Positions 27,265 through 37,191 of a stretch of DNA of 64,000 bases are shown here, in pieces (position 1 is the first letter of the stretch; each line of letters opens with the position of its first letter). The stretch comes from Bowmanella yangjiangensis (GTDB taxonomy: Bacteria > Pseudomonadota > Gammaproteobacteria > Enterobacterales > Alteromonadaceae), in assembly GCF_017255015.1 (NCBI RefSeq), contig NZ_JAFKCS010000013.1, forward strand, positions 50,533 to 114,532. The letters are read 5' to 3'. The notes beneath the pieces are model-generated. The model did not search any database. It was not told the origin of the DNA and saw only the letters and a program-made list of their open reading frames with translations. The translations under genes and the position numbers were made by a program.

Positions 27265-27916
27265 GGTGGTCTCCGCTATCTGAATTATGGGGCTGGCATT
27301 GATTGGGGGCTGCAAACAGCATCTGCTGTTGCTCGGATGCCAGTAACAAGGCATTTTTAACGGCTTTTACCATAGCGCGAGGGGTAATAGTGGCGCCGGT
27401 AAATTGATCAAACTGACCACCGTCTTTTTTCACCGCCCAGTTTTTCTGCTCGCCATTGTCTATCCCTTTGCCGTCAAAGCTCAAGATCCAATCGCTGATC
27501 CTGATATCTATTTTATCGCCCAGTCCGGGGGTTTCCTGATGCTTAAGTACCCGAACCCCAGTCACTTTTCCTGCCAAGTTGACGCCCACCAATAAATCGA
27601 TATCGCCGCTGTAGCCATCGGGCGTCATGGTTTGCAGCACCAGGGCAACAGGCTCACCTTGTAAACGGGCGCGATAAACGGTCTTAGGGCTGTCATCGCC
27701 GAGCAAATTGGCATCGGTGACCAAGGTACAGTCATGTTCAATATCATTGTCGTGCAGCGCGGGAGGCACAATGCTGCCAAGAATTTTCTGCAGCTGTTGT
27801 TGCTCCTGGCTTTTAATGCGCGGCGCGGTTAGTTCATTGGTTATGGCTATCAGACCTGTGGTTACTAGCGCAAAGGCGGTCAGTGTGGTGCCACTGCGTT
27901 TTAGATGGGTTTTCAT
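27257..27916 (-). CDS. rnfG: Rnf complex subunit RnfG
   Basis: RnfG is the periplasm-facing flavoprotein subunit. It has one N-terminal membrane helix (~10-27). A covalent FMN site is in [13 protein letters not shown], where the Thr of TGAT carries FMN by a phosphoester bond. Length is 219 residues, slightly longer than E. coli RnfG, with a His-rich C-terminal tail ([13 protein letters not shown]). It overlaps rnfD by 4 bp and rnfE by 8 bp. Confidence 0.95.
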   Translation of the reverse strand: MKTHLKRSGTTLTAFALVTTGLIAITNELTAPRIKSQEQQQLQKILGSIVPPALHDNDIEHDCTLVTDANLLGDDSPKTVYRARLQGEPVALVLQTMTPDGYSGDIDLLVGVNLAGKVTGVRVLKHQETPGLGDKIDIRISDWILSFDGKGIDNGEQKNWAVKKDGGQFDQFTGATITPRAMVKAVKNALLLASEQQQMLFAAPNQCQPHNSDSGDHHE

Positions 27917-28980
27917 CTTTTCTTGCCTCTGCTTTGATAACCATAAGTGCGAGGGCGGGTGTAGTAGTCAATCAGTGGTACCGTCATGTTCATTAGTACC
28001 ACGGCAAAGGCAATGGCATCCGGATAGCCTCCCCAGGTGCGGATAACAATTACCAGTACGCCGATACCCGCACCAAAAATCAGGCGGCCTTTGTCCGTGG
28101 TGCTGGCAGACACTGGATCGGTGGCAATAAAAAAGGCCCCCAGCATAGTGCCGCCACTTAGCAGATGAAACCAGGGCGAAGTGAAGAGATCCGGGCTGGC
28201 GAGATGAATCACACCACCAACCAGTAAGATGGCGCCCAACATGCTCACGGGAATTTGCCATTTGATGGCGCGCAGTTTGAGCAGTAGCAAACCACCGGTC
28301 AGATAGGCCAAATTAATCCATAGCCAGCCAATGCCGAATCCATCAGCAAATTGTACCTTGCTGGTGGCTTCTTGCAGGGTTAAACCCAGGCCAATATCGG
28401 TCTTAACACTGTCTAGCGGTGTCGCCATGGTAAAACCGTCAGCACCCATCCTAAGTTGACTCAGGCTGTAACCGTCGGCAGTGAATCCGGTGAAAATCAC
28501 GCGTAGTGCATCAAAGAAATCGTACCCTTGTTCGGCGAGGGCAACGGGTGGCATCCAGGATGTCATGGCGACGGGGAAGGACACCAACAGTGTGACATAG
28601 GCCACCATGGCCGGGTTAAACAGATTAAAGCCAAGCCCGCCATACAGCTGTTTGGAAATGCCTATGGCAAAAAAGGCACCAATTGCGGTTATCCACCAAG
28701 GGGTTAGTGGCGGAATGCAAATAGCCAGCAATAAAGCAGTGAGCAGTGCGCTGCCGTCGGCCAACGCGCGTTCGAAGTCTTTTTTACGAATCTCTAATAT
28801 GGCCGCCTCAATACCTAAGGCAAATACTGCCGCAATAGCAAACTGGATCAAGCTTCCCCAGCCAAAAAACCAGCACTGCAAAGCAAAGCCGGGCAGGGCA
28901 CAATAGCAGACTAGCCGCATTAACTGAGCGGTGCTGCGCTGCTGATGTTGGTGAGGGGAGCTGGCTAATCTAAGGCTCAT
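27913..28980 (-). CDS. rnfD: Rnf complex subunit RnfD
   Basis: RnfD is a polytopic membrane subunit (NqrB homologue) with a covalently bound FMN. About nine hydrophobic helices are visible. The flavin attachment Thr lies in DGFTMATPLD, the S/T-x-A-T motif. YGGLGFNLFNPAMV is also conserved. Length is 355 residues. The ATG at 28978-28980 overlaps the rnfC stop by 4 bp and its own stop overlaps rnfG. Confidence 0.96.
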   Translation of the reverse strand: MSLRLASSPHQHQQRSTAQLMRLVCYCALPGFALQCWFFGWGSLIQFAIAAVFALGIEAAILEIRKKDFERALADGSALLTALLLAICIPPLTPWWITAIGAFFAIGISKQLYGGLGFNLFNPAMVAYVTLLVSFPVAMTSWMPPVALAEQGYDFFDALRVIFTGFTADGYSLSQLRMGADGFTMATPLDSVKTDIGLGLTLQEATSKVQFADGFGIGWLWINLAYLTGGLLLLKLRAIKWQIPVSMLGAILLVGGVIHLASPDLFTSPWFHLLSGGTMLGAFFIATDPVSASTTDKGRLIFGAGIGVLVIVIRTWGGYPDAIAFAVVLMNMTVPLIDYYTRPRTYGYQSRGKKR

Positions 28981-31388
28981 TCTTCAGTGTTTTCCTGCTG
29001 GTTAGCGGCACTGCTTTGCGCATTTTGTTTGGCTTTACGTGCCTTCGCTTTGGCAATAGCGGCGGCCACACGCTGCTTCTTATCTTCGTCTATGGTCACC
29101 TCAGGAGCCATTGCTATTCCTGGCTCTTCATCGGTTGGCTTGGCGGCTTGGTCTTTTTGTACCTTGCGGGCCTTGGCTTGTTCTATGGCTGCCGCAATGC
29201 GTTGGGCTTTGGGATCGTCAGTCTCTGCCTTGGCATTGTCCGTTGCGGTTTTGTTTACTTTGCGAGGGGCCCTGGGAGCCTTTACCGGCTTTTCCTTGGC
29301 TTCTGCCGGTGTGTCACTTTGGTTATCTGTGCTCGCTTCCTGAGCGGCCTTTCTGGCCTTGGCTCTGGCGACAGCGGCGGCGACTTTGGCTTGCTTATCG
29401 GTTTCGGCCGGCGCGCTGTCAGACGTTGCGGTCTTTTCAGCAGCCTGTGCGGCTTTTTTAGCCTTGGCTCTGGCGACAGCGGCGGCCACTTTGGCCTGCT
29501 TATCGGTTTCGGCCGGCGTGCTATCAGACGTTTCGGTCTTTTCAGCAGCCTGTGCGGCTTTTTTTGCCTTGGCTCTGGCGACAGCGGCGGCCACTTTGGC
29601 CTGCTTATCGGTTTCGGCTGGCGCGTTGTCTGAGGCTTGGGTATTTTCAGCAGCTTGTGCGGCTTTCTTCGCTTTAGCCCTGGCGATGGCCGCCGCGACT
29701 TTATCTTGTTTATTCTGCTCTGGTGGCTGCTCCGCCGGCGCTACTGTATTGCCTTCGGCTGCCTGAGCTTCTTTTCTGGCTTTGGCACGGGCAATAGCTG
29801 CGGCGACTCTGTCATTACTGCCAGAATCGGATGCAGGTTGGTCCAGAGCCTGGCGCTGTTTGGCTCTATCGAGCGCAGCAGCGGCATTTGAGGAGGCTTG
29901 CGTCTCTTTGCTTGCCATAGCCTGCCGGCGCGCCTCAGCGGCTTGCTGATGTTTAAGTTCGCGCTCTGTTTTCTCTTGCTCCAGGCGTTCTTTGCGTGCT
30001 TCAAATCTGTCTCTGGCTTTATCGGCTTTTTGCTTTTCTTCTTCTTGCTGGCGCACCTGCGCTTTTGCCACTCGGTAGTAATGTACCAGTGGGATCTGAC
30101 TGGGGCACACATAAGCACAAGCGCCACATTCAATGCAGTCGAACAGATGGTAGTCCTGCGCTTTATCCAGCTCTTTGGCTTTACTGTGCCAGTAAAGCTG
30201 CTGCGGCAATAAGCTTACCGGGCAGGCATCGGCGCATGCGCTACAACGAATACAGGCCTGCTCTTCCTCTGGCAGGATCATCTCCTGATCGGTGGGCGCC
30301 AGTATACAGTTGGTGCTTTTCACCACGGGAACCTGGTCGGATACCAGGCTAAAGCCCATCATGGGCCCACCCATAATCAGTCGAGGGGTGTTTTGCCGCT
30401 GTGCCTGGTAACCGGCTTGGGCAAGCAGATGATTGACCGGTGTGCCTAACAAGGCCCACACATTGGATGGGCGCTGCATCGCCTCGCCGGTCAGAGTCAC
30501 CACACGTTGTATCAGTGGTTTACCGGTAAAAATGGCATCGGCTACCGCAAAGCAGGTGCCGACGTTTTGCATGATCACGCCCACATCAATGGGAAGCCTG
30601 CCGTGGGGCACTTCACGGCCTGTTAATACCTGTATCAGCTGCTTTTCGCCGCCTGCAGGATATTTAGTGGGGATGGGGCAGACGATGTAATCCGGATTTT
30701 CCTGACAGGCTACCTGCATGGCCTGGATTGCCTGAGGTTTATTGTCTTCGATGGCAATAAGTACATGGCCGGGATTAAGCAAGTGGCAAAGTACATCAAT
30801 GCCCTGACGGATTTGCCAGGCATGTTCTCGCATTAAGCGATCATCAGCCGTTATGTAGGGTTCACATTCCGCGCCATTAATGATCAGGAACTCGACATCC
30901 TTTTTAGGGCTCACCTTGATATGAGTGGGGAAGCCCGCCCCCCCCATACCGGCAATCCCTGCATCACAGATGGCTTCTATAATCTTGATCTTGGGCAACT
31001 GCTGGTAGTCGGGCAGGGGCGTTAGGCTGTGCCACCGATCCTGTCCATCCGGGGTGATTTCCACGGTCAGTTCCGCCATGCCAGACGGATGCGCGGAAAC
31101 ATGGGGGCCAATAGCGGTTATCTGCCCTGAAGTCGGCGCATGAATCGGCAGTGAGAACAGATTAGTGCTGCGGGTCAGCGCTTGTCCTTTTAAGACCTGG
31201 TCGCCTACGGCAACCTGTAACTGTCCTTCGGTTCCTATGTGTTGCTTAACCGTCAGATACAGGCGTTCAGGCAAACCCGCTTTACCGATAAGATCTTGAT
31301 TAGACATTTCTTTGCGTCCCGGTGGATGGACTCCTCCGGGAAAATCAAAAAAACGGCCCTGGCGAATTTTGTCTATCAATGATTGCAA
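28977..31388 (-). CDS. rnfC: Rnf complex subunit RnfC with long repetitive C-terminal tail
   Basis: RnfC is the peripheral cytoplasmic subunit thought to receive NADH. It has the N-terminal barrel-sandwich region, a Gly-rich FMN/NADH fold (GMGGAGFPTHIK, NGAECEPYIT) and two [4Fe-4S] motifs (CIRCSACADACP, CIECGACAYVCP, ~375-430). The following ~350 residues are Ala/Lys-rich helix repeats with seven copies of a VAAAIARAKAKKAAQAAE-like unit, so the total is 803 residues. The start is probably TTG (31386-31388), 13 bp after rnfB, because the N-terminus then matches RnfC from its first residues (FFDFPGGVHPP). The tail is probably highly charged coiled helix; its role is unknown. Confidence 0.95.
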   Translation of the reverse strand: MQSLIDKIRQGRFFDFPGGVHPPGRKEMSNQDLIGKAGLPERLYLTVKQHIGTEGQLQVAVGDQVLKGQALTRSTNLFSLPIHAPTSGQITAIGPHVSAHPSGMAELTVEITPDGQDRWHSLTPLPDYQQLPKIKIIEAICDAGIAGMGGAGFPTHIKVSPKKDVEFLIINGAECEPYITADDRLMREHAWQIRQGIDVLCHLLNPGHVLIAIEDNKPQAIQAMQVACQENPDYIVCPIPTKYPAGGEKQLIQVLTGREVPHGRLPIDVGVIMQNVGTCFAVADAIFTGKPLIQRVVTLTGEAMQRPSNVWALLGTPVNHLLAQAGYQAQRQNTPRLIMGGPMMGFSLVSDQVPVVKSTNCILAPTDQEMILPEEEQACIRCSACADACPVSLLPQQLYWHSKAKELDKAQDYHLFDCIECGACAYVCPSQIPLVHYYRVAKAQVRQQEEEKQKADKARDRFEARKERLEQEKTERELKHQQAAEARRQAMASKETQASSNAAAALDRAKQRQALDQPASDSGSNDRVAAAIARAKARKEAQAAEGNTVAPAEQPPEQNKQDKVAAAIARAKAKKAAQAAENTQASDNAPAETDKQAKVAAAVARAKAKKAAQAAEKTETSDSTPAETDKQAKVAAAVARAKAKKAAQAAEKTATSDSAPAETDKQAKVAAAVARAKARKAAQEASTDNQSDTPAEAKEKPVKAPRAPRKVNKTATDNAKAETDDPKAQRIAAAIEQAKARKVQKDQAAKPTDEEPGIAMAPEVTIDEDKKQRVAAAIAKAKARKAKQNAQSSAANQQENTEE
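29341..29775. repeat. 105-bp tandem repeats within rnfC
   Basis: Near-identical 105-bp units (35 codons) begin at 29356, 29461, 29566 and 29671. Each encodes VAAAVARAKAKKAAQAAE plus a variable TxxSDxxPAETDKQAK linker. The copies on either side are more diverged. The even spacing and high identity point to recent expansion by unequal exchange, keeping the reading frame. Confidence 0.93.
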
Positions 31389-31401
31389 TGTACTTCGCTC
31401 T

Positions 31402-31956
31402 TCAATCTAGGGTTTTTACCGGGATAGCATCTAACTGCCAGCGCCATGAGGCTGCCGTTGGTTTAACCGGCAGCATATCAATACAGTCCACTGGGCAGGG
31501 CTCAACGCATAAGTCACAGCCCGTGCATTCCGCAGATATAACGGTATGCATTTGTTTTGAGGCACCGACTATGGCATCGACAGGACAAGCCTGAATACAC
31601 TTAGTGCAGCCAATGCATTCGTCTTCACGAATAAAGGCCACCCTCTTTACGTCGGCTTCGCCATGGGCGCCGTCCAGGGGCTTGGCTTCCACCCCCATCA
31701 AATCGGCCAGTTGCTTTATTGTAGCTTCACCGCCCGGCGGACATTTGTTGATGTCGTCTCCGTTGGCAATGGCTTCTGCATAAGGCCGACAACCCGGGAA
31801 ACCACATTGTCCGCACTGAGTTTGCGGTAAAATGGCATCGATTTGTTCTACCAGCGGATCGCTTTCCACTTTAAAGCGAATGGCTGCGTAGCCAAGCACC
31901 AATCCAAAGACTAATGCCAGCAAACCTATGGCAAAAAGTGCATACAACAGCGTCAT
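31402..31956 (-). CDS. rnfB: Rnf complex subunit RnfB
   Basis: RnfB is the ferredoxin-like entry subunit. It has one N-terminal membrane helix (1-25). A Cys cluster follows for one [4Fe-4S] ([17 protein letters not shown] ... CPPGG), then two further cluster motifs ([24 protein letters not shown]). Length is 184 residues. Its ATG overlaps the rnfA stop by one base (TGATG-type arrangement). Confidence 0.97.
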   Translation of the reverse strand: MTLLYALFAIGLLALVFGLVLGYAAIRFKVESDPLVEQIDAILPQTQCGQCGFPGCRPYAEAIANGDDINKCPPGGEATIKQLADLMGVEAKPLDGAHGEADVKRVAFIREDECIGCTKCIQACPVDAIVGASKQMHTVISAECTGCDLCVEPCPVDCIDMLPVKPTAASWRWQLDAIPVKTLD

Positions 31957-32537
31957 CAGAGTTTGACCAAACCGGTAAAGCCCATAAAGGCGAGTGACAT
32001 CAGACCTGCGGTGATCATGGCAATGGACGCCCCTTTGAATGGGGAGGGGACATCAGCGGCAGCCAAACGTTCACGCATGGCAGCAAACAGTATCAATACC
32101 AGAGAAAATCCAGCGGCGGCACCAAAGCCATATACCACGGATTGCATAAAATTATGCTGTTCGCGAACGTTTAACAGCGCCACACCCAGCACCGCGCAGT
32201 TTGTTGTAATAAGGGGCAGGAAGATCCCTAACAATCGGTAAAGAGTGGGGCTGGTTTTATGCACAACCATCTCGGTAAATTGCACCACCACAGCTATCAC
32301 CAGAATAAAACTTAAGGTGCGCAGATAGCCAATGCCCAGAGGCAGCAGAATGTAGTGTTCGACCAGGTAGCTGGTCAAAGAAGCTAGCGTCAATACAAAG
32401 GTCGTGGCCATGGACATGCCAATAGCCGTTTCCAACTTGCCAGACACGCCCATAAAAGGGCAAAGGCCGAGGAAATTGACCAATACAAAATTGTTTACCA
32501 GCACTGTGCCAATAAGCAGCAGGAGATATTCAGTCAT
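31956..32537 (-). CDS. rnfA: Rnf complex subunit RnfA
   Basis: RnfA is a six-helix membrane subunit (NqrE homologue) paired with RnfE. Conserved [16 protein letters not shown] and [11 protein letters not shown] contain the Cys of each half of the membrane iron centre. Length is 193 residues. It is the first gene of rnfABCDGE-nth; the promoter must lie in the 135 bp before the tRNA-Asn genes, where I see no clear boxes. Confidence 0.97.
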   Translation of the reverse strand: MTEYLLLLIGTVLVNNFVLVNFLGLCPFMGVSGKLETAIGMSMATTFVLTLASLTSYLVEHYILLPLGIGYLRTLSFILVIAVVVQFTEMVVHKTSPTLYRLLGIFLPLITTNCAVLGVALLNVREQHNFMQSVVYGFGAAAGFSLVLILFAAMRERLAAADVPSPFKGASIAMITAGLMSLAFMGFTGLVKL

Positions 32538-32672
32538 GCCTAATACGGGGATTCGAATTGCTGGTGCTATTATCCGTTTTTACGACCAGATTAACAACTT
32601 GATATTACTAGGGTTATTATGGGTACAACTAAGGTGTTATAAGGCTTGGAGGTAATTTTAGGAAATGTGAAG

Positions 32673-32749
32673 TGGCTCCCCCTCCCCGACTCGAACGGGG
32701 GACCTGCGGATTAACAGTCCGTCGCTCTAACCAACTGAGCTAAGGGGGA
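32673..32749 (-). tRNA. tRNA-Asn (anticodon GTT), copy 1
   Basis: On the minus strand the 77-nt gene folds as a full cloverleaf: a 7-bp acceptor stem TCCCCCT/AGGGGGA, D arm GCTCAGTTGGTTAGAGC, anticodon loop CTGTTAA, T arm with GTTCGAGTC, and encoded CCA. Anticodon GTT reads Asn codons. It is identical to copy 2, 21 bp away. Confidence 0.98.
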
Positions 32750-32770
32750 GCAGAAAATTGCAAGTGAATT

Positions 32771-32847
32771 TGGCTCCCCCTCCCCGACTCGAACGGGGGA
32801 CCTGCGGATTAACAGTCCGTCGCTCTAACCAACTGAGCTAAGGGGGA
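32771..32847 (-). tRNA. tRNA-Asn (anticodon GTT), copy 2
   Basis: Same 77-nt sequence as copy 1, including the encoded CCA. On the minus strand this copy is upstream and the two are probably one transcript, with a 21-bp spacer. The pair follows the start side of the rnf operon. Confidence 0.98.
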
Positions 32848-33683
32848 GTAGATATTCACTGTTGAAAGGATTTGACTGGTTAGTCAGGCTGTTTCAACGG
32901 AGGCGAATATTAATGAGCTGCCTGATGGGTGTCAACAACCGAATCAATAAATTTTACTAGTTTATGACTGTTTGCCTATTTGCTAGGCAATGAGTGCTTT
33001 TCATCCTCCAGCGCGAATTAAGAACGAGGAGGATCAAGCAGGAAATGGCTTCTCACTGTGGTAATGATCGGGGGATCGCTATTGGGCATAAAAAATGACC
33101 TATTAGCAGCATTTGTTATTACAAAATCCTTGCTGACTGTTTAAATGAACAGTGTTTAACAAAACTGCAACATAGCACTCACGTCCCAAAGGTTAGTGGC
33201 GACTTACCATTTTTTGTCCACAGCTGGATGAAAAACGCGAGCTCACTGGGCGGGCATGAGTTATCCACTAAATCTGTGGATAACTATGTTGATGAATCGG
33301 GAAGAAATGCGCTGAGCGCAGTAAAAATGCTGTCAAGGGGCTAAGGCATGAAAACCTGTTTATTTTGAGAAAATCAAATAAAAACATATAGATAACCTGC
33401 TTCTTGGTGAATGGTTGGACATCTTGGCCGATTTTTGCACGCGATCACGTATTCCTTGTTAGTTGTTTTAATCAAGGGAAATTAAATTTTCCTTTAAATC
33501 AGTCGATTAAATGGATAACGCAAGTTCTATTTGTATAGCGCTTGACTTAGTCCACCGTCATCGATTGCTAAACCTGAAAGGGGAAATGCTCACATTTCTA
33601 CACAAATGCTGCCTGTCTATTGGATGGTCTTCTGATGGATCCTCCCTTATTATGTGAGCCCCTTTTAAAGACTGAGCGATATT
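32848..33683. other. 836-bp gene-free region between tRNA-Asn genes and the MATE-uvrB operon
   Basis: No plausible coding frame is present. Visible structures are a perfect inverted repeat TTGCCTA-N5-TAGGCAA (32972-32990), ATCCTCC/GGAGGAT arms around 33003-33034, ACTGTT-N6-AACAGT near 33136-33153, and a pair of DnaA boxes at 33261-33283. The tRNA promoter should lie at the left end and the MATE promoter at the right end. The length is unusual for this compact window and suggests a regulatory or replication-control role. Confidence 0.6.
33261..33283. promoter_or_regulatory. Facing pair of DnaA boxes
   Basis: TTATCCACT (33261-33269) faces TGTGGATAA (33275-33283, the complement of the perfect box TTATCCACA). 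Together they make an inverted repeat with 8-bp arms and a 7-bp spacer. A related TGTCCACAG lies near 33217. The site is 400 bp upstream of the MATE-uvrB operon. From memory, E. coli has a DnaA-related control element (DARS1) next to uvrB. Whether this is an equivalent is inference. Confidence 0.6.
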
Positions 33684-35057
33684 GTGCGATCTTCTGCCAG
33701 CCATGATTTGATAAACCAGCCTATTGCCAGCACGCTGAAAAGAATGACCCTTCCCATGATTATGGGCATGGTGATGCTGATGACATTTGGTTTGGTCGAC
33801 ACTTTTTTTGTGAGTTTACTTGGCACCGAAGAGTTGGCGGCAATCAGTTTTACTTTTCCTGTTACCTTTACCCTAATCAGTTTGAATATTGGCCTGGGAA
33901 TAGGCACATCAGCTACTATTGCTCGTTATCTGGGGTCGGGTAATGCACATCTGGCCAAGGAGTTTGGGACCGGTGCCTTGATGTTATCCTTTTTGCTGGT
34001 TGGAATTTTGGCCGTAGCAGGCTTTCTAACCATTGATCCGGTGTTCCGTTTACTTGGGGCATCCGAATCACAGCTTGTGCATATTCGCGACTACATGCAT
34101 ATCTGGTATGTTGCCGGTGTGTTTTTAGCCTTACCTATGGTGGGCAATGCGGTACTTCGGGCCTTTGGTGACACCAAAACACCCAGTGCTGTTATGGCCG
34201 TTGGGGGACTGATTAACGCAATATTAGATCCTTTACTGATCTTTGGTTGGGGGCCATTTCCCGCACTAGGTATACAGGGGGCTGCTATCGCGACCATGAT
34301 AGCCTGGATGTTTGGCTGCGTTTACATTCTGCATCTGCTGGTAGCAAAAAGGGAACTGGTTCTGCCTCGCTTGCTGACGCTCAGTGAGTTTCGCATGACC
34401 AGCCGTGCTGTGCTAAAGATTGGCTTACCCGCTGCGGGTGCAAATATGCTGACGCCAATCGCTAATGGCGTGTTAACGGCTATTGTCGCCACTTATGGGG
34501 CTGAAGCGGTGGCTACCTGGGGAGTTGGGAATCGTCTGGAGTCCATAGCCTGTATTGTTGTACTGGCACTGTCGATGAGTTTGCCGCCCTTTATCAGCCA
34601 GAATTTCGGCGCTGGCCGGATTGACAGGGTTAAAGAGGGCTACCTGCTGTGTATGCGTTTTGTCATGCTGTGGCAGTTTGGGATCTTTTTATTACTCTGG
34701 ATTGCTTCTCCGTTAATTGCGATGGCCTTTGCTGAAGAGCAAAAGGTGGCGGAGCTGATCCAACTGTTTTTAATGATAGTGCCGCTCGGTTACGGTCTTC
34801 AGGGTATTATCATTCTGACCAACTCCTCCTTAAACGCTATGCATAAACCCATGAGTGCGCTGCTTCTCAGCTTGCTGAGGTTGTTTGTGTTTTTCGTACC
34901 GATTTCCTATTTGGGCAGTCGCTTGTACGAACTGCCGGGTATGTTCGCTGCCGGAATATTGGCGAATTTGCTGACTGCCCTGGTGGCGTTTTTCTGGTTT
35001 AAACGATTGTTGGAAGAAGAATATCAGTTGCAGCAGACACAGGAGGTCGCAGGATGA
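33684..35057 (+). CDS. MATE-family multidrug/sodium antiporter
   Basis: A 457-residue inner-membrane exporter with twelve hydrophobic helices in two similar halves ([17 protein letters not shown]; a second half starting near [17 protein letters not shown]). MATE pumps expel cationic drugs in exchange for sodium or protons; the substrate here is not predictable. The start is GTG (33684-33686), supported by the helix pattern and the [13 protein letters not shown] start typical of the family. Its stop overlaps the uvrB start by 4 bp (ATGA), so the pump and the repair gene are translationally coupled. Confidence 0.9.
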   Translation: MRSSASHDLINQPIASTLKRMTLPMIMGMVMLMTFGLVDTFFVSLLGTEELAAISFTFPVTFTLISLNIGLGIGTSATIARYLGSGNAHLAKEFGTGALMLSFLLVGILAVAGFLTIDPVFRLLGASESQLVHIRDYMHIWYVAGVFLALPMVGNAVLRAFGDTKTPSAVMAVGGLINAILDPLLIFGWGPFPALGIQGAAIATMIAWMFGCVYILHLLVAKRELVLPRLLTLSEFRMTSRAVLKIGLPAAGANMLTPIANGVLTAIVATYGAEAVATWGVGNRLESIACIVVLALSMSLPPFISQNFGAGRIDRVKEGYLLCMRFVMLWQFGIFLLLWIASPLIAMAFAEEQKVAELIQLFLMIVPLGYGLQGIIILTNSSLNAMHKPMSALLLSLLRLFVFFVPISYLGSRLYELPGMFAAGILANLLTALVAFFWFKRLLEEEYQLQQTQEVAG

Positions 35058-37057
35058 ACCGAGGATTTGAACTCAGGGCTAGCTACCGTCCTGCTGGCGA
35101 CCAACCTAAAGCCATAGAAGCACTAGTGGAAGGGCTGGATAGTGGCCTTGCGTGTCAAACCCTGCTTGGGGTAACGGGGTCCGGTAAGACCTTTACCATG
35201 GCCAGTGTGATTGAAAAGGTGCAGCGACCCACGCTGATCCTGGCACACAATAAGACCCTGGCTGCCCAGTTATATGGGGAGATGAAAGAGTTCTTCCCCA
35301 ACAACGCGGTGGAGTATTTTGTTTCTTATTACGATTACTATCAGCCAGAAGCCTACGTACCTACTACAGATACGTTTATTGAGAAAGATGCGTCTATCAA
35401 TGACCATATCGAGCAGATGCGCTTATCGGCGACCAAAGCCTTGATGGAGCGGCGAGATGTCGTGATTGTCTCCAGTGTGTCAGCCATATACGGCTTAGGC
35501 GATCCCGAGTCCTATATGAAAATGCTGTTGCATCTGCGTCAGGGCGATCTGATGGATCAGCGCGATATTCTTCGTCGCCTGGCTGAACTGCAATATACCC
35601 GTAATGATGTCAGCTTTGAGCGCGGTACTTTTCGTGTACGTGGGGATGTCATCGACATTTTTCCCGCAGACTCAGACCGTCAGGGCGTCAGGGTCGAATT
35701 ATTTGATGAAGAGATTGAGAAGATCAGCCTGTTTGATCCGCTCACCGGCGCTATTGAAAAGTCCGTGGCGCGCGCCACTGTCTTTCCTAAGACTCACTAT
35801 GTTACCCCCAGAGAGAAAATCCTGGATGCCATAGAGCATATCAAGGTGGAATTAAAGGAACGACGTGAGCAGCTAAAAAGCGTGAATAAGCTGATTGAAG
35901 AGCAGCGCATAGCCCAGCGCTGTCAGTTTGATGTAGAGATGATGCTGGAATTGGGCTACTGCTCTGGTATTGAAAACTACTCGCGCTATTTATCCGGCAG
36001 GGCACCAGGCGAACCGCCTCCGACCCTGATCGACTATTTCCCTGCTGATGGTTTGCTGTTTATTGATGAATCCCATGTAACCGTGTCACAGATTGGGGCC
36101 ATGTATAAAGGTGACCGTTCGCGTAAGGAAACATTGGTGGAGTATGGCTTCCGTCTGCCGTCTGCACTTGATAACCGGCCGCTTAAGTTCGAAGAGTTTG
36201 AACAAATGTCGCCCCAGACCATATATGTGTCAGCCACGCCAGGAAAATATGAACTGGAGAAGTCTGCTGGCGATATCGTGGAGCAGGTAGTCAGGCCTAC
36301 TGGCTTGGTAGACCCCGAATTGGAAGTTCGCCCGGTGGGCACACAAGTGGATGACCTGCTCTCCGAAGTGCGTAAGCGGGTTGCGGTGAACGAACGCGTA
36401 TTGGTCACTACACTGACTAAGCGTATGGCAGAGGATCTGAGTGATTACCTGGATGAGCACGGGGTCAAAGTGCGTTATCTGCATTCAGATATCGATACGG
36501 TTGAGCGGATGGAAATTATCCGTGATTTACGTCTGGGTAAGTTTGACGTGCTGGTGGGTATTAACCTGTTACGCGAAGGTTTGGATATGCCAGAAGTCTC
36601 GCTGGTGGCCATTCTGGATGCTGACAAAGAGGGGTTTCTGCGTTCCGACCGATCATTGATTCAGACTATCGGGCGCGCGGCTCGCCACCCTAATGGGCGG
36701 GCGATTCTGTATGGCGATGTTATTACCGGCTCGATGCAGCGGGCCATTGACGAAACCAATAGACGTCGTGAGAAACAGCAAGCTTATAATGAAGAACATG
36801 GTATTAAGCCGCAGGCTTTGAACAAACCCATCACCGATGTCATGGATCTCGGAGATCGCAGTCGTAGCGAGCGACTGGCGAAAGTGGCGGAAAGATCCAA
36901 GGGTTACAAAGTGAATTCGCCCGATAAGCTGCTGCATGAAATTTCTGAACTTGAGACAAAAATGTTCAAGCACGCCAGAGAACTGGAGTTCGAACAGGCT
37001 GCTGCGGTAAGAGACCAGATCGAGCAATTACGCCAGCAATTAGTCGCTATTTCGTGA
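35054..37057 (+). CDS. uvrB: Excinuclease ABC subunit B
   Basis: UvrB is the damage-verifying helicase-like subunit of nucleotide excision repair, working with UvrA and UvrC. The 667-residue protein has Walker A (GVTGSGKT), the beta-hairpin region ([13 protein letters not shown]), the DEAD-like motif LLFIDESHV, the helicase end motif [13 protein letters not shown], and a C-terminal UVR domain ([17 protein letters not shown]). All look intact. No LexA box is evident in the coupled upstream gene. Confidence 0.98.
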   Translation: MNRGFELRASYRPAGDQPKAIEALVEGLDSGLACQTLLGVTGSGKTFTMASVIEKVQRPTLILAHNKTLAAQLYGEMKEFFPNNAVEYFVSYYDYYQPEAYVPTTDTFIEKDASINDHIEQMRLSATKALMERRDVVIVSSVSAIYGLGDPESYMKMLLHLRQGDLMDQRDILRRLAELQYTRNDVSFERGTFRVRGDVIDIFPADSDRQGVRVELFDEEIEKISLFDPLTGAIEKSVARATVFPKTHYVTPREKILDAIEHIKVELKERREQLKSVNKLIEEQRIAQRCQFDVEMMLELGYCSGIENYSRYLSGRAPGEPPPTLIDYFPADGLLFIDESHVTVSQIGAMYKGDRSRKETLVEYGFRLPSALDNRPLKFEEFEQMSPQTIYVSATPGKYELEKSAGDIVEQVVRPTGLVDPELEVRPVGTQVDDLLSEVRKRVAVNERVLVTTLTKRMAEDLSDYLDEHGVKVRYLHSDIDTVERMEIIRDLRLGKFDVLVGINLLREGLDMPEVSLVAILDADKEGFLRSDRSLIQTIGRAARHPNGRAILYGDVITGSMQRAIDETNRRREKQQAYNEEHGIKPQALNKPITDVMDLGDRSRSERLAKVAERSKGYKVNSPDKLLHEISELETKMFKHARELEFEQAAAVRDQIEQLRQQLVAIS

Positions 37058-37191
37058 CAAATAAGCCAATATTCGCGATAAGTACCGGTTACAGGATAAT
37101 GAAATATACCTGTAATCGATAAATTGTTGTTTGCAAGGCTGGTCTAAACAAGTGTAGTATCTTTTGGCATACCTATAAGATCTGGACCCAT

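Noticed and set aside
29016..29633. 205-codon open frame on the plus strand opposite the rnfC repeats
   Set aside because: Its Gly/Leu/Cys-rich repetitive product is simply the complement of the Ala/Lys repeat tail; no ribosome site.
32848..33683. Chromosomal replication origin
   Set aside because: Only two clear DnaA boxes, no AT-rich 13-mer array, and none of the usual origin neighbours (dnaA, dnaN, mnmG, mioC).
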